A DNA stretch of 64,000 bases from Robbsia sp. KACC 23696 (lineage in GTDB: Bacteria; Pseudomonadota; Gammaproteobacteria; Burkholderiales; Burkholderiaceae). Shown here one piece after another: positions 9,820 to 20,082 of the stretch. Location of the stretch: assembly GCF_039852015.1 (NCBI RefSeq), contig NZ_CP156626.1:3010249-3074248 (forward strand), given 5' to 3'. Positions within the stretch are counted from its first letter, which is position 1; each line of letters begins with the position of its first letter. The position numbers and the translations under genes are program-made. The notes below the pieces were generated by a model. That model was not told the DNA's origin and searched no databases. It saw nothing but the letters and a program-made list of their open reading frames with translations.

Positions 9820-10773
9820 ATGAATCGCTCCCGCTTTGCCTCCACGCCGCTGGGCGCCTTTTCCACCGCAGGCGCGGACCGGGCGTCCGGCGATGCGGTC
9901 GGTACAGGCAGCGGTATCGAACCGGGCGCCCTGCCGCCGGGCACGATCGTCGGTGTGAACAGCATTGCCGATCTGCCGATCACGGCGCCATCGCGACCGG
10001 TCACGGCGCCGGAATTACCGGTGGATGCCGAAGGACGCCCGCGCTACGGCTATGTCGTTATCGAAGGTCCGGTGGGCGTCGGCAAGAGCGCGCTGGCGAA
10101 GGTGCTGGCCGAAAAGTGGGCCATGACGCCGGTTTTCGAGCAGCCGCAAACCAATCCCTTTCTTGAACGCTTCTACCGCGATCCGGCACGCCACGCGCTG
10201 GCCGTGCAGCAGCACTTTCTGCTCGAACGGCGCCGCTTGGCGGCGGGGCTGAAGAACGCGTCGGTGGGCGCGGGACCCTTCTCCGGCGGCGGCGCGTTCG
10301 GTCCGGCCGCGGCATCCAGCTCCAACGCGATGGCCGGCGTGACCGGTGGCGCAGCGCTCGGGCTCGGTCCGGTGATCAGCGATTTCCTGCTTGAAAAAGA
10401 TGCCTTGTATGCCGAGTTGAACCTGGATGCGGACGAATTCGCGCTCTATCAACGCCTGGCCGCGCAATTGCCCAGCGCCGCACCGGTGCCGGACCTGGTG
10501 ATCTATCTACAGGCCAGTCCGGAAGTGCTGTTCGCGCGTATTCAGAAGCGAGGCAGCGGCGTCGAATTGCAGATGTCCGATGCCTATCTCCGCGCGCTGT
10601 GCGACGCCTATAACCAGTTTTTCTATCACTACGAAGCGGCGCCGTTGCTGACGGTCAATGCCGAGAATATGGCGCCCGCCGAGGACGAAGCCGATCTGGC
10701 CCTGCTGCTTGACCATATTCATCGCATGCGCGGCCCGCGTGAATTTTTTGTCAAAGGGTCGATGTCGATATGA
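9820..10773 (+). CDS. Deoxynucleoside kinase family protein (dGK/dAK type)
   Basis: A P-loop kinase of the deoxyadenosine/deoxyguanosine kinase family that salvages deoxynucleosides. Homology begins at [19 protein letters not shown] (P-loop about residues 83-90) and continues with [44 protein letters not shown] and a C-terminal YNQFFYHY segment. The first 75 residues are a Ser/Ala/Pro-rich extension, and residues 148-182 are a Gly/Ala/Ser-rich insertion next to the lid; neither belongs to the core family, and the true start could be internal. 317 residues against about 210-230 normally. The stop overlaps the panB ATG (ATGA), so translational coupling is likely. Confidence 0.85.
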   Translation: MNRSRFASTPLGAFSTAGADRASGDAVGTGSGIEPGALPPGTIVGVNSIADLPITAPSRPVTAPELPVDAEGRPRYGYVVIEGPVGVGKSALAKVLAEKWAMTPVFEQPQTNPFLERFYRDPARHALAVQQHFLLERRRLAAGLKNASVGAGPFSGGGAFGPAAASSSNAMAGVTGGAALGLGPVISDFLLEKDALYAELNLDADEFALYQRLAAQLPSAAPVPDLVIYLQASPEVLFARIQKRGSGVELQMSDAYLRALCDAYNQFFYHYEAAPLLTVNAENMAPAEDEADLALLLDHIHRMRGPREFFVKGSMSI

Positions 10774-11585
10774 GTTACCTTCAAGCCACGGAACGCCGTG
10801 CGATCACCGTCCCTACGCTGCAAGCAATGCGCGACGCCGGGGAAAAGATCGCCATGTTGACCTGCTATGACGCGAGTTTCGCGGCATTGCTGGAACAGGT
10901 GGGCGTGGATGTCTTGTTGATCGGGGACTCGCTGGGCAATGTCCTGCAGGGACATGGCACGACGCTTCCCGTGACGCTCGACGATATTGCGTACCACACC
11001 GCCTGCGTCGCACGCGGCGCGAAGCGGCCGTTGATCATCGCCGATCTGCCCTTCGGCACCTATGGCACGCCTGCCGACGCCTTTGCGTCGTCGGTCGCGT
11101 TATTGCGTGCCGGCGCGGAAATGGTCAAGCTGGAAGGCGGCGCCTGGCTGGCGGAAACGGTGCGCTTCCTGGTCGAACGCTCGGTGCCGGTCTGCGCCCA
11201 TATCGGACTGATGCCGCAGTCGGTGCATGCGATGGGCGGCTTCAAGATTCAGGGGCGCACGATCGAGGGTGCGCAGTCGCTGAAAAACGATGCCGAAGCG
11301 CTGCAGGATGCGGGCGCGCAATTGATCGTCATCGAGGGCGTGCCGGCCGTGCTGGCGGCCGAAGTGACCGACGCGCTTGCGGTCCCGACGATCGGTATCG
11401 GCGCCGGCCCGGATTGCTCCGGCCAGGTGCTGGTCCTGCACGATCTGCTCGGCGTGTTTCCCGGCAAACGGCCGCGTTTCGTGCGGGACTTCGTCTCGGG
11501 CGAGCCGTCGATCGCTGCCGGCGTCGCGGCATATGTTCAGGCGGTGAAGGAAGGTCAGTTCCCCGCGGAAGAGCATTCGTTCTAA
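10770..11585 (+). CDS. panB: Ketopantoate hydroxymethyltransferase
   Basis: PanB makes ketopantoate from 2-ketoisovalerate and methylene-THF, the first committed step of pantothenate and CoA synthesis. The 271-residue protein has the expected motifs: [29 protein letters not shown] (metal-binding Asp), [27 protein letters not shown], and [21 protein letters not shown]. It is the last gene of the plus-strand run and converges with pabB; only a weak 5-bp GC hairpin lies in the 85-bp gap. panC and panD are not in the window. Confidence 0.97.
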   Translation: MSYLQATERRAITVPTLQAMRDAGEKIAMLTCYDASFAALLEQVGVDVLLIGDSLGNVLQGHGTTLPVTLDDIAYHTACVARGAKRPLIIADLPFGTYGTPADAFASSVALLRAGAEMVKLEGGAWLAETVRFLVERSVPVCAHIGLMPQSVHAMGGFKIQGRTIEGAQSLKNDAEALQDAGAQLIVIEGVPAVLAAEVTDALAVPTIGIGAGPDCSGQVLVLHDLLGVFPGKRPRFVRDFVSGEPSIAAGVAAYVQAVKEGQFPAEEHSF

Positions 11586-11670
11586 GGGACGGGTCGGCCG
11601 TCCGCGGCATATCCTCGGGCGCCTGCCCGGGCGGATGCCGGCATGCCACGCGGCGGCCTGAACGGTGTGT

Positions 11671-13740
11671 TCAGTGCGCCAGCGACGCGCGGAACCATCC
11701 TCGCAGCCCATTCGATAGCGCACAGGCCTGCGCGCGGGCGACATCCTTGCGTTGGAGCACCCGCTCCGTGACGGAAGGCGCGCCCGGTACGGCGCCGTCC
11801 AGGATCGCTTGCCGCATCACGCCGGGCAGCAGCCCGCACTGCAAAGGCGGCGTAAACCATTGGCCGTCGAGCTGCAGATAGACATTGCTGCGCCCTCCCT
11901 CAGTCAATTCGCCCGCCGTATTCTCGAAAAGCATATCGAACGCCCCTTTCTCGGCTGCGGCCTGCCAGGCCATGTCGTATTGCGCGCGCGCCGTCGTTTT
12001 GAAGCGGAGAAGGAAGTCGTTCGCCTGCGTGGGTGCATATCCATGGTCCCGCGCCATCAGCACACCGACGGGTCCTGACGGCAGCGGCGCCATGGGGGCG
12101 GCCGTGCAGTGCACCGTGCCGTCCTTGCTTAGCGCAAGGCGCAAGCGATGGCTGGGCGCGCGCACGCCGCTTTCACGTGCGGCCGATACGGAATCGATCA
12201 TCGGCGCGGCGGCGCGCAGCGCGGCGATCCGATCATCGATCGCCGCAAGGACGCGCTCGATCGGACAGGCAAAACCGAGGCGGCGTGCCGCGTGCTGCAA
12301 CCGTGCCAGATGGCGTGGTAGATAGGGCATCGCATCGGCGCGCATTGCTCCGAGATCCAGCGCGATGGTTTCGAACAGGGCGAACCCCGGGTCCGCGCCG
12401 GTCAGAAAGCGCGCCTTCAGCCAACATTCTTCGTATTCGTCCGCCGCGCGGCTGTCGAGAACGATGCCGGCACCGATCCCCGCCTCGCCCGCCAGTAAGC
12501 CGGTCCGCTCGGTGGCGATCGGTTCCGGCGCGCCGTCGGTCGGCAGCGTCTCGCAAACCTGCGGGTCGTGGATCGTAATTGTCCTGATCGTCACCGAGAG
12601 GCAGAATGCCCCGCATTGGCGCCCGTCGTCGTCGTCGCTATCGCTATCGCTGTCGGAACCCCCTGCCGGCGCCGGTTCGATCCAGCCGATGGTGCCGGTG
12701 TACAAGCCGCGCGGCGTCGTCTCGATCTGGCGAATCAGGGCCATTGACGCGTGCTTCGGCGCGCCGGTGATCGAGCCGCAAGGAAACAAGGCCCGCAACA
12801 CATCGGGAAAGCGCACGCGAGGCGCCAAGGTCGCGCGCACCGTCGACGTCATTTGCCAGACCGACGGCAATGGGTCGACCTCGAACAGGCGCGTGACCTG
12901 CACGCTACCCACTTGCGCGATGCGTCCGAGATCGTTGCGCAGCAGATCCACGATCATCACATTCTCGGCGCGATTTTTCTCATCGGACTGCAAGGTCCGC
13001 GCGGCGAGCGCGTCGCGGTCCGGATCGTCAAGCACGCGCGCAGCCGTCCCCTTCATCGGCTTGGCATGAATGACGCCGTGTTCGTGCCGCACGAAAAGCT
13101 CCGGGGAAACGGAGAGCACCCAGCCGTCGGAGGCGCGTATCAAGGCCCCGAATGCCACCGGCTGACGCGCGCGCAATTGCCGATAGAGTACGATCGGATC
13201 GCCATAGACGCCGAAACGGAGGCGGAACGTGTAATTGATTTGATAGCTTTCGCCAGCATGCAAAGCACGATGGATCGCAGCGATCGCCGCATCGAATGCA
13301 TCGGGTGTGACGCTCGCCGAGACGTCGGCAATGCCGCTTGGCATGGCGGGGCTCGTAGCGATCGATGCCAGAAAAGCATCGGTCTGCTCCGGTGTGAGTC
13401 GCGCGCAATGCCGGAAACAAAGGACGCGCAACGCGGCGCCGCTGTCGGGACACGCGTCTGGCATGGCCAGCGCGACACCCCATTCGTAATCGCCGAGCAC
13501 CACCGCATGCAGTCCCGTCGCGAGGTCCCGCTCGACGCCGGCCCATGCCGCGTCGAGCAGCGTTGGGTCGGTGCAGCGGTGCTCACGGACGAAGCCGGTA
13601 TAGAGCCGGCTCGTTCGGGGGGCAAGGGGGATCGGGGCGTCGTTGTCGGACGAGGCGCCGGCGCACTGCGCATCGTCCAACAACGCGAAGCACGATGCGC
13701 CTGGGCCAGCGCTTTCCTGAGGATCAGGCGGCGTGGCCAT
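11671..13740 (-). CDS. pabB: Aminodeoxychorismate synthase component I fused to a PabC-like lyase
   Basis: A two-domain protein of 689 residues. The N-terminal part is the chorismate-binding PabB enzyme, with LSVSPELFVR, KPMKGTAAR, EKNRAENVMIVDLLRNDLGRI and GSITGAPKHASM. It is followed, after a Ser/Asp-rich patch, by a fold-type IV PLP enzyme (FALFETIALD, FLLRFKTTARAQYD, FENTAGELTEGGRSNVYL, LLPGVMRQAIL) resembling 4-amino-4-deoxychorismate lyase, PabC. Together they would turn chorismate plus ammonia into p-aminobenzoate for folate; a PabA glutaminase must be supplied from elsewhere. An open frame extends upstream into dnaJ; the ATG at 13740, 82 bp after dnaJ, is the likely start although no strong ribosome site is visible. 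Confidence 0.92.
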   Translation of the reverse strand: MATPPDPQESAGPGASCFALLDDAQCAGASSDNDAPIPLAPRTSRLYTGFVREHRCTDPTLLDAAWAGVERDLATGLHAVVLGDYEWGVALAMPDACPDSGAALRVLCFRHCARLTPEQTDAFLASIATSPAMPSGIADVSASVTPDAFDAAIAAIHRALHAGESYQINYTFRLRFGVYGDPIVLYRQLRARQPVAFGALIRASDGWVLSVSPELFVRHEHGVIHAKPMKGTAARVLDDPDRDALAARTLQSDEKNRAENVMIVDLLRNDLGRIAQVGSVQVTRLFEVDPLPSVWQMTSTVRATLAPRVRFPDVLRALFPCGSITGAPKHASMALIRQIETTPRGLYTGTIGWIEPAPAGGSDSDSDSDDDDGRQCGAFCLSVTIRTITIHDPQVCETLPTDGAPEPIATERTGLLAGEAGIGAGIVLDSRAADEYEECWLKARFLTGADPGFALFETIALDLGAMRADAMPYLPRHLARLQHAARRLGFACPIERVLAAIDDRIAALRAAAPMIDSVSAARESGVRAPSHRLRLALSKDGTVHCTAAPMAPLPSGPVGVLMARDHGYAPTQANDFLLRFKTTARAQYDMAWQAAAEKGAFDMLFENTAGELTEGGRSNVYLQLDGQWFTPPLQCGLLPGVMRQAILDGAVPGAPSVTERVLQRKDVARAQACALSNGLRGWFRASLAH

Positions 13741-13822
13741 TTGGGAACAGGGAGAGAGGGAAACCGGCGCGAGCGCACCGTGCCGGTCATCAGAATCGGG
13801 CAGCGGCGCACTCACGGACGGA

Positions 13823-14962
13823 TCACTCGAAGAAGCTCTTGACCTTGTCGAACCAGCTCTTGCTTTGCGGGTTGTGCCGCGAACCGCCTTCGGCAAGCGA
13901 TGCTTCGAACTGTTGCAACAGCGCGCGCTGTTGCTCGGTCAGCTTCACCGGTGTCTCAACCTGCACGTGCACGTAGAGATCGCCGGCAATGCTGGAACGC
14001 AGGCCCTTGATGCCCTTGGCACGCAGGCGGAACGTCTTGGCCGATTGCGTGCCTTCCGGCACCGGGAAGGTCACGCGCCCGTTCAAGGTCGGCACTTCGA
14101 TATCGCCACCCAATGCCGCCGTGGTGAACGAGATCGGCATCTGGCAATGCAGGTCGTCGCCATCGCGCTCGAAGACCGGGTGCGCCTTGATATGAATCTC
14201 GATATACAAGTCGCCCGCAGGCCCACCGTTGACACCGGGTTCGCCGTTTCCGGCCGAACGGATCCGCATGCCATCGTCGATGCCGGCCGGAATCTTGACC
14301 TCAAGGGTCTTCGTTTCCTTGATCTTGCCGACGCCATGACACTTCACGCAGGGATCGGGGATGAAACTGCCCGTTCCATGACACTTCGGGCAGGTCTGCT
14401 GGACGCTGAAGAACCCTTGCGACATCCGCACCTGACCCTGCCCCGCACAAGTCGGGCAAGTCTGCGCCTTCGTGCCCGGCTTCGCGCCATGCCCGTGACA
14501 GACGTCGCACTCGGTCCATCCCGGCACGCGGATCTGCGTGTCATAGCCATGCGCGGCCTGGTCGAGCGTGATTTCCATGCTGTAGCGCAGGTCGGCACCC
14601 CGATAAACCTGGGGGCCGCCCCGACCGCCTCGGCCGCCACCGCCGGCCGCTTGACCGAAGATGTCGCCGAAAATATCGCCGAAGGCATCGGCGAAACCGC
14701 CAAAACCTTGCGCGCCAGCGCCGCCACCCATGTTCGGGTCCACGCCGGCGTGACCATATTGGTCATAGGCGGCGCGTTTCTGCGGATCCGAAAGCATCTC
14801 GTAGGCCTGTTTGACCTCTTTGAAGTGCTCTTCCGCTTCCTTATTGTCCGGATTCCGGTCCGGGTGGTACTTCATCGCCAGCTTCCGATAAGCCTTCTTC
14901 AGCTCTTCTTCGCTGGCGTTCTTCGCTACACCCAGGATTTCGTAAAAATCGCGTTTTGACAT
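13823..14962 (-). CDS. dnaJ: Chaperone protein DnaJ
   Basis: DnaJ delivers unfolded clients to DnaK and stimulates its ATPase. The 379-residue type I Hsp40 has a J domain with HPD at residues 33-35, a Gly/Phe/Ala-rich linker, and four zinc-binding CxxCxGxG repeats ([32 protein letters not shown]), then the C-terminal substrate-binding barrels. It lies downstream of dnaK on the same strand; a strong hairpin lies in the 161-bp gap, so dnaJ is probably expressed by partial read-through or from its own promoter. Confidence 0.97.
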   Translation of the reverse strand: MSKRDFYEILGVAKNASEEELKKAYRKLAMKYHPDRNPDNKEAEEHFKEVKQAYEMLSDPQKRAAYDQYGHAGVDPNMGGGAGAQGFGGFADAFGDIFGDIFGQAAGGGGRGGRGGPQVYRGADLRYSMEITLDQAAHGYDTQIRVPGWTECDVCHGHGAKPGTKAQTCPTCAGQGQVRMSQGFFSVQQTCPKCHGTGSFIPDPCVKCHGVGKIKETKTLEVKIPAGIDDGMRIRSAGNGEPGVNGGPAGDLYIEIHIKAHPVFERDGDDLHCQMPISFTTAALGGDIEVPTLNGRVTFPVPEGTQSAKTFRLRAKGIKGLRSSIAGDLYVHVQVETPVKLTEQQRALLQQFEASLAEGGSRHNPQSKSWFDKVKSFFE

Positions 14963-15042
14963 CGTCGTACCTTGTGTCGCCTCTTGACGGCTTGCCTATC
15001 CCCGCGCGCCGCATGACGCGTTATTCAGTCAGGCAGTAGCGG

Positions 15043-15092
15043 AAAAACCGATGGCGGGCGGCCGCCGAAGCGAGGCTTCGGCGCCGTCCGCC
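15043..15092 (-). terminator. Hairpin terminator between dnaK and dnaJ
   Basis: Read on the minus strand there is a long GC-rich hairpin (GCCGAAGC-CTC-GCTTCGGC core, 15061-15083, extended by a nearly complementary outer stem to 15053-15092) followed by ATCGG and a run of five T. It resembles an intrinsic terminator, though the T run is short and displaced, so it may only reduce dnaJ expression relative to dnaK. Confidence 0.6.
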
Positions 15093-15123
15093 ATGGTACG
15101 GCACTACCTGTTGCAGGTGACGC

Positions 15124-17079
15124 TTAGTCCTTCTTGACTTCCTTGAAGTCGGCGTCCACGACGTCGTCTTCGGCCTTTGCGCCCGGCGCGGCACCAGCGG
15201 CGCCTGCTGCACCCGCCGCGCCCGCACCGTCCGGGCCACCGGCTGCACCGGCCGCCGCTGCGTCCGCGTACATCTTCTCGCCCAGTTGCTGCGAAGCGGT
15301 TGCCAGCGCCGTCACCTTCTCGTCGATGGCAGCCTTATCGTTGCCCTTCAACGCTTCTTCCAGGTCCTTGATCGCGGCTTCGATCTTGCCCTTCGTGTCC
15401 GCATCGACCTTATCGCCGTGCTCAGTCAGCGCCTTCTGCGTGCTGTGCACCAGCGCTTCACCCTGGTTCCGGGTGTCGATCAGCTCGCGCAGCTTCTTGT
15501 CTTCCTCTGCGTTCGCCTCGGCATCCTCCACCATGCGCTCGATCTCTTCGTCCGACAGACCCGAATTCGCCTTGATCGTGATCTTGTTTTCCTTGCCGGT
15601 CGCCTTGTCCTTCGCCGACACGTGCAGGATGCCGTTCGCGTCGATGTCGAACGTCACTTCGATCTGCGGCGTCCCGCGTGCCGCCGGCGCGATACCTTCC
15701 AGGTTGAACTCGCCCAGTGCCTTATTGGCTGCCGCCAACTCGCGCTCGCCTTGGTAGACCTTGATCGTCACGGCCGGCTGGTTGTCGTCGGCGGTCGAGT
15801 AGACCTGCGAGAACTTCGTCGGGATCGTCGTGTTCTTCGTGATCATCTTCGTCATCACGCCGCCCAACGTTTCGATACCCAGCGACAGCGGCGTCACGTC
15901 CAGCAACAACACGTCGCTACGGCCACCGCCCAGCACTTCGCCCTGAATCGCGGCACCAACGGCCACGGCTTCGTCCGGATTCACGTCACGACGCGGTTCC
16001 TTGCCGAAGATCTCCTTCACCTTTTCCTGCACCTTCGGCATACGCGTCTGGCCACCGACCAGGATCACGTCGTCGATATCGCTGACCTTGATACCGGCGT
16101 CCTTGATCGCGATACGGCACGGCTCCATGCTGCGCTCGATCAGGTCCTCGACCAACGCTTCCAGCTTGGCGCGGGTGATGCGCAGATTCAAGTGCTTCGG
16201 GCCGCTCGCGTCCGCCGTGATGTACGGCAGGTTCACGTCCGTCTGTTGCGCGCTTGACAGCTCGACCTTGGCCTTTTCAGCCGCTTCCTTCAGGCGTTGC
16301 AATGCCAGCACGTCCTTGCTCAGATCGACGCCCTGTTCCTTCTTGAACTCGCTGATGATGTAGTCGATGATGCGCTGGTCGAAGTCTTCGCCGCCCAGGA
16401 ACGTGTCACCGTTCGTCGACAGCACTTCGAACTGCTTCTCACCGTCAACATCGGCGATTTCGATGATCGACACGTCGAACGTACCGCCGCCCAAGTCATA
16501 CACGGCAACCTTGCGGTCGCCCTTTTCGCTCTTGTCCAGACCGAAAGCCAGCGCCGCCGCGGTCGGCTCGTTGATGATGCGCTTCACGTCCAGACCGGCG
16601 ATGCGACCCGCATCCTTCGTCGCTTGACGCTGGCTGTCGTTGAAGTACGCCGGCACCGTGATCACGGCTTCCGTGACCGGCTCGCCCAGGTAGTCTTCGG
16701 CCGTCTTCTTCATCTTGCGCAGGATTTCAGCGGAAACCTGCTGCGGCGCCAGCTTTTCGCCGTGCGCTTCGACCCACGCATCGCCGTTGTCGGCCGACAC
16801 GATCTTGTAGGGCATCAGATCGATGTCCTTCTGAACTTCCTTCTCGCTGAACTTACGACCGATCAGGCGCTTGACCGCATACAGCGTATCGCGCGGGTTC
16901 GTCACGGCCTGGCGCTTCGCCGGTGCGCCGACGACGATTTCGCCGTCCTTCAAATAGCCGATGATCGACGGCGTGGTCCGCGCGCCTTCGGCGTTCTCAA
17001 TGACCTTGGCCTGCTTGCTTTCCATCACCGCAACGCAGGAATTCGTCGTTCCCAGGTCAATGCCAATGATCTTGCCCAT
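15124..17079 (-). CDS. dnaK: Chaperone protein DnaK (Hsp70)
   Basis: The main ATP-dependent Hsp70 chaperone. The protein starts [18 protein letters not shown] and keeps the usual order: phosphate-binding loops, [41 protein letters not shown], the [14 protein letters not shown] linker, substrate-binding domain, lid, and an Ala/Gly-rich tail ending [14 protein letters not shown]. An ATG 9 bases upstream (MNKMGK) is too close to the AGGAG ribosome site, whereas the ATG at 17079 is well spaced from it, which fixes the start; 651 residues. A sigma32-like promoter and a small hairpin precede it in the grpE-dnaK gap. Confidence 0.98.
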   Translation of the reverse strand: MGKIIGIDLGTTNSCVAVMESKQAKVIENAEGARTTPSIIGYLKDGEIVVGAPAKRQAVTNPRDTLYAVKRLIGRKFSEKEVQKDIDLMPYKIVSADNGDAWVEAHGEKLAPQQVSAEILRKMKKTAEDYLGEPVTEAVITVPAYFNDSQRQATKDAGRIAGLDVKRIINEPTAAALAFGLDKSEKGDRKVAVYDLGGGTFDVSIIEIADVDGEKQFEVLSTNGDTFLGGEDFDQRIIDYIISEFKKEQGVDLSKDVLALQRLKEAAEKAKVELSSAQQTDVNLPYITADASGPKHLNLRITRAKLEALVEDLIERSMEPCRIAIKDAGIKVSDIDDVILVGGQTRMPKVQEKVKEIFGKEPRRDVNPDEAVAVGAAIQGEVLGGGRSDVLLLDVTPLSLGIETLGGVMTKMITKNTTIPTKFSQVYSTADDNQPAVTIKVYQGERELAAANKALGEFNLEGIAPAARGTPQIEVTFDIDANGILHVSAKDKATGKENKITIKANSGLSDEEIERMVEDAEANAEEDKKLRELIDTRNQGEALVHSTQKALTEHGDKVDADTKGKIEAAIKDLEEALKGNDKAAIDEKVTALATASQQLGEKMYADAAAAGAAGGPDGAGAAGAAGAAGAAPGAKAEDDVVDADFKEVKKD

Positions 17080-17112
17080 CTTATTCATTCTCCTGGCTGT
17101 GTCAGCCGTCCG

Positions 17113-17129
17113 GCGGAGCGCGGCTCCGC
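17113..17129 (-). other. Perfect hairpin in the dnaK 5' leader
   Basis: GCGGAGC-CGC-GCTCCGC forms a 7-bp perfect stem with a 3-base loop in the RNA just upstream of the dnaK ribosome site (about 18 bases from the AGGAG). There is no T run, so it is not an intrinsic terminator; it may affect mRNA stability or translation. Confidence 0.5.
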
Positions 17130-17152
17130 GCAACAATTCAAATATGTTCGAA

Positions 17153-17180
17153 AAATAGGTGCGGCCACGCCAATTTCAAG
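17153..17180 (-). promoter_or_regulatory. Sigma32-type heat-shock promoter of dnaK
   Basis: On the minus strand CCCTTGAAA (the -35 element CTTGAAA at 17174-17180 is a perfect match) is followed after 13 bp by ACCTATTT (17153-17160), which agrees with CCCCATnT at five positions. The layout is that of an RpoH promoter and implies dnaK can be transcribed separately from grpE. Confidence 0.65.
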
Positions 17181-17240
17181 GGCTGGACCGCGAAAATGCT
17201 GCCTTTTGTCGCGCGCTACGTGTCGCGCGACCGCCGACGC

Positions 17241-17831
17241 TTACTTCGGCGCGGCCACCATCACCAGCGCCGGGCGCAGCACGCGCTCCGCGATCACATA
17301 GCCCTTTTGCAGGACCGTGACAACGGTATTCGGCTCTTGCTCCGCCGGCACCATCGAAATGGCCTGGTGAAAGTGCGGATCGAACTTTTCACCCGTCGCC
17401 GGCGCCACAACCTTGATACGACCCTTTTCCAAGGCCGCCAGCAGTTGCTTCAGCGTCAGGTCCATCCCTTCGCGCAGCTTCTCGGCATTCGAGGCGTCCG
17501 CGCCGAGCCCGGCTTCCAGGCTGTCCACCACCGGCAGCAGGTGTTCGGCGAAACTCTCGATTGCGAACTTATGCGCTTTTTCCTTCTCGTCCTGCCCGCG
17601 ACGTCGGACGTTTTCCGTCTCCGCCTTGGCCCGCAAGAATTCTTCCTTCAACGCGGCGATCTGCGCCTGCGCTTCCGCCAGTGCCGCTTCGGCTTGCTGG
17701 TCGGCGCCATCGATCTGGTCGCTCGACGCCGCTGCCGTCGCCGCCGTGTCGGCCTGCGATGCCTGATTCACCGCGTCCGCCGCGGCATTGTCCGTCGTCT
17801 GCTGATCGCGGTTCGCTGGATTGTCTTGCAT
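17241..17831 (-). CDS. grpE: Nucleotide exchange factor GrpE
   Basis: GrpE releases ADP from DnaK. After an Ala/Gln/Asp-rich N-terminal stretch of about 55 residues comes a coiled coil ([20 protein letters not shown]) with ENVRRR, the [10 protein letters not shown] region and the C-terminal beta domain with [23 protein letters not shown] and [10 protein letters not shown]. The ATG at 17831 gives 196 residues, the normal size; a longer open frame upstream lacks family similarity and would cover the heat-shock promoter. grpE precedes dnaK, the common betaproteobacterial order. Confidence 0.95.
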   Translation of the reverse strand: MQDNPANRDQQTTDNAAADAVNQASQADTAATAAASSDQIDGADQQAEAALAEAQAQIAALKEEFLRAKAETENVRRRGQDEKEKAHKFAIESFAEHLLPVVDSLEAGLGADASNAEKLREGMDLTLKQLLAALEKGRIKVVAPATGEKFDPHFHQAISMVPAEQEPNTVVTVLQKGYVIAERVLRPALVMVAAPK

Positions 17832-17887
17832 GCTCGTTTCCCGTCTGAGTCTGTGTGATTGATCCGGCGCACGGCCCTCTCCCCACG

Positions 17888-17915
17888 AGTTGGAGACGAT
17901 TCCGTTGTTTTCAAG
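17888..17915 (-). promoter_or_regulatory. Sigma32-type heat-shock promoter of grpE
   Basis: On the minus strand CTTGAAA (17909-17915, perfect -35) is followed after 13 bp by CTCCAACT (17888-17895), which matches CCCCATnT at five of seven informative positions. It lies about 57 bp before the grpE start. The same spacing recurs before dnaK, which strengthens both calls. Confidence 0.65.
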
Positions 17916-18201
17916 TCCACAGCGCAGAAATTTACGCGACGCGGTGGACTGCCTGCCGCAGCATTTCGTCACGCGCCGCGGGTGACCCAAAAATACCGCT
18001 CGTGCGCGTCCGACGAGGCGTTGTTACCGCTCTCCCGCCCCCTTCTCGGCAGCCCTGGGAAAACCCGCAACACGTGGTTACATTCTTTACCCGAAACAGG
18101 GACTTAGCCCGATGACGCCGCCCTGCGGCCGCATTAGAATGACGACGTGCATTGGGATAGACCAGTCCCGTCGCCGCGCAGTCAAAACAAGAGGTGAATA
18201 A

Positions 18202-18396
18202 ATGAAATTGACATTCGCAGTCGTCTTCATCCTGACGCTCCTGGTGGCGGGAACGACGACCATTTGCCTGTCCGGCGCCGTAAGCGCGCGGACCTCGGAA
18301 TACGGCACCGCGAAAGCGCTGACCCGCGACTGGCTCAATCCCTATCCGGCCAGCCATCGGGCGTATCGTGAGCTGAACTCCCCACTCGCGCAATAA
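18202..18396 (+). CDS. Small membrane-anchored or secreted protein, function unknown
   Basis: A 64-residue protein with a strong ribosome site (AAGAGGTG five bases before ATG). The N-terminus MKLTFAVVFILTLLVAG is a signal peptide or membrane anchor, followed by a short polar tail with Tyr, Trp and Arg ([17 protein letters not shown]). I do not recognise a family. It reads toward hslR and its last 62 bp overlap the hslR 3' end on the other strand, so the two mRNAs would be complementary there. The good ribosome site and signal sequence argue that it is real. Confidence 0.6.
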   Translation: MKLTFAVVFILTLLVAGTTTICLSGAVSARTSEYGTAKALTRDWLNPYPASHRAYRELNSPLAQ

Positions 18397-18850
18397 CACG
18401 TCGCTCGCGTTTCGTCGGCCGGCCGTGCCAGCCATCGGCCGGCTCGCGAAACAGCTGACGACGCGTGCGTTCGGCCTCCCGCGCCTGAGCGCTCGCCTCG
18501 GTTTCCTCGTAGAGCAACCGCGCCACCGGTGCCGGGCCCCGCACTTCGCTGACATCCCGCACGACGACAATCCATCGCCCCGCCTCGATATCGATCGTCA
18601 CGACCTCCCCGATACGGACATCCCGCGACGGTTTGACCGGATCTTCGCCCACGCGGATGCGGCCGTTCTGCACCGCCTGTTGCGCCAGCGACCGGGTTTT
18701 GAAGAAGCGCGTCGCCCATAACCATTTATCGATACGTGCCTTGCCGCCCTGCGTGTCGGCGCCCTTGCTCGGGCCCCGCGCCTCGGCGTCGTCACGTGCC
18801 CCGGCCTCCGTCCCCTTTTGCTGGGAACGGCCCGACCGCCCGCGACTCAT
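18335..18850 (-). CDS. hslR: S4-domain RNA-binding heat-shock protein Hsp15 family
   Basis: Hsp15 binds free 50S subunits that carry nascent-chain tRNA and helps recycle stalled ribosomes. The S4 RNA-binding fold is visible as [31 protein letters not shown] (about residues 38-68), with [14 protein letters not shown] next, and a basic C-terminal tail. 171 residues, a little longer than the E. coli protein because of a basic N-terminal extension. Its ATG overlaps the hemH stop (ATGA), so it is translationally coupled to ferrochelatase. Confidence 0.88.
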   Translation of the reverse strand: MSRGRSGRSQQKGTEAGARDDAEARGPSKGADTQGGKARIDKWLWATRFFKTRSLAQQAVQNGRIRVGEDPVKPSRDVRIGEVVTIDIEAGRWIVVVRDVSEVRGPAPVARLLYEETEASAQAREAERTRRQLFREPADGWHGRPTKRERRVIARVGSSAHDTPDGWPDRD

Positions 18851-20013
18851 CGCGACGGACCGCCGGGCCAGCCGGCGAGATTATCGGCGCACAGGGTGGC
18901 AAGGCCGGCAATCCATGCCGGCGCATCGTTCAGGCAGGGAATGCGGCGGAATGTGTCACCGCCGGCATGCAGGAAGGCATCGCGGACTTCCAAGCCGATT
19001 TCCTCGATCGTCTCCAGGCAATCGGCGGTAAAGCCGGGCGTGAACACGTCGATGCGTCGGGTTCCCGACTGCGCCAAGGCGATCGCCGTCGGTTCCGTAT
19101 AAGGCTGCAGCCATTCGGCCTTGCCAAAACGCGACTGGAACGTCACCCGGCAGGCATCACTGTCTAGCTCAAGCACTTCCGCCAGCCGTGCGCCGGTTGC
19201 CAGACACTCGGCCTGGTACGGGTCTCCCAGCGTAATGGTGCGCTTCGGCACGCCATGGAAACTCAGCAGCAGCTTGTCGCCGGCTGCAAAGTCCGGGGCG
19301 CCGTGTTCCCGCCAGAAACGCGCCACCTGCTCGGCCAGCGCAGCAATATAGCCGGGGTCCGTCGGATAGGATTTGACGGCCCGCAATGCTGGCTGGTCGC
19401 GCATCTGGCGCAAGGTATCGTAGGCTGCATCGAAAGCGGTCGCCGTCGTGGACGCCGAATATTGCGGATACATCGGCAACAGCAGAATCCGCTCGATGCC
19501 GTCGGCCTGCAGCGCGCGGATCTGCGCGCCGATGTTCGGCGTGCCGTACCGCATCGCATACTCGACGCGCACCGGCAGACCCAGTTCGGCAAATCGACTG
19601 CGCAAGGCGGCGGTCTGCCGCACGGTGTAGACCCGTAGCGGCGATCCTTCGTCCATCCACACCGACGCGTACTTTTTAGCGGAGGCGCGCGAGCGCAGCG
19701 GGACGATGACGCCCCGCAGCAACGGTTGCCACAACAGCGCCGGAATCTCGACGACACGCGGATCCGACAGAAATTCCGTGAGGTAGCGTCCTACCGCGCC
19801 CGGTTCCGCCGCATCGGGCGTACCGAGATTGATCAGCAATACCGCCGTTCCCGACGCTGCCCGTGCATCGGCGACGGACGACGACGCACCATACGATGCC
19901 GGCGGGACAGCTGAAGGTGAGGTAAGCGATGGCGATGCGGACATGGCCGAGGACGCTGCGGCGGATGGCTCGGACAAAAGGTCCGCGCCGAGGGCACTGA
20001 TCGGTGAATTCAT
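18847..20013 (-). CDS. hemH: Ferrochelatase
   Basis: HemH inserts Fe2+ into protoporphyrin IX, the last step of protoheme synthesis. Conserved blocks include [63 protein letters not shown], the active-site [19 protein letters not shown] with its His, [16 protein letters not shown] and [19 protein letters not shown]. The core is preceded by about 55-70 Ser/Ala-rich residues not seen in the family. The start is uncertain: candidate ATGs lie at 20061, 20025 and 20013 and none has a good ribosome site; 20013 is used here (388 residues). It lies between hrcA and hslR on the minus strand. Confidence 0.93.
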   Translation of the reverse strand: MNSPISALGADLLSEPSAAASSAMSASPSLTSPSAVPPASYGASSSVADARAASGTAVLLINLGTPDAAEPGAVGRYLTEFLSDPRVVEIPALLWQPLLRGVIVPLRSRASAKKYASVWMDEGSPLRVYTVRQTAALRSRFAELGLPVRVEYAMRYGTPNIGAQIRALQADGIERILLLPMYPQYSASTTATAFDAAYDTLRQMRDQPALRAVKSYPTDPGYIAALAEQVARFWREHGAPDFAAGDKLLLSFHGVPKRTITLGDPYQAECLATGARLAEVLELDSDACRVTFQSRFGKAEWLQPYTEPTAIALAQSGTRRIDVFTPGFTADCLETIEEIGLEVRDAFLHAGGDTFRRIPCLNDAPAWIAGLATLCADNLAGWPGGPSR

Positions 20014-20082
20014 AGTGAGGCGCATTGGCAGGCTGTTCGTCAGTGTACCCCGAGGCGCCATCGCTGCGCCTGGGAGACCGGA

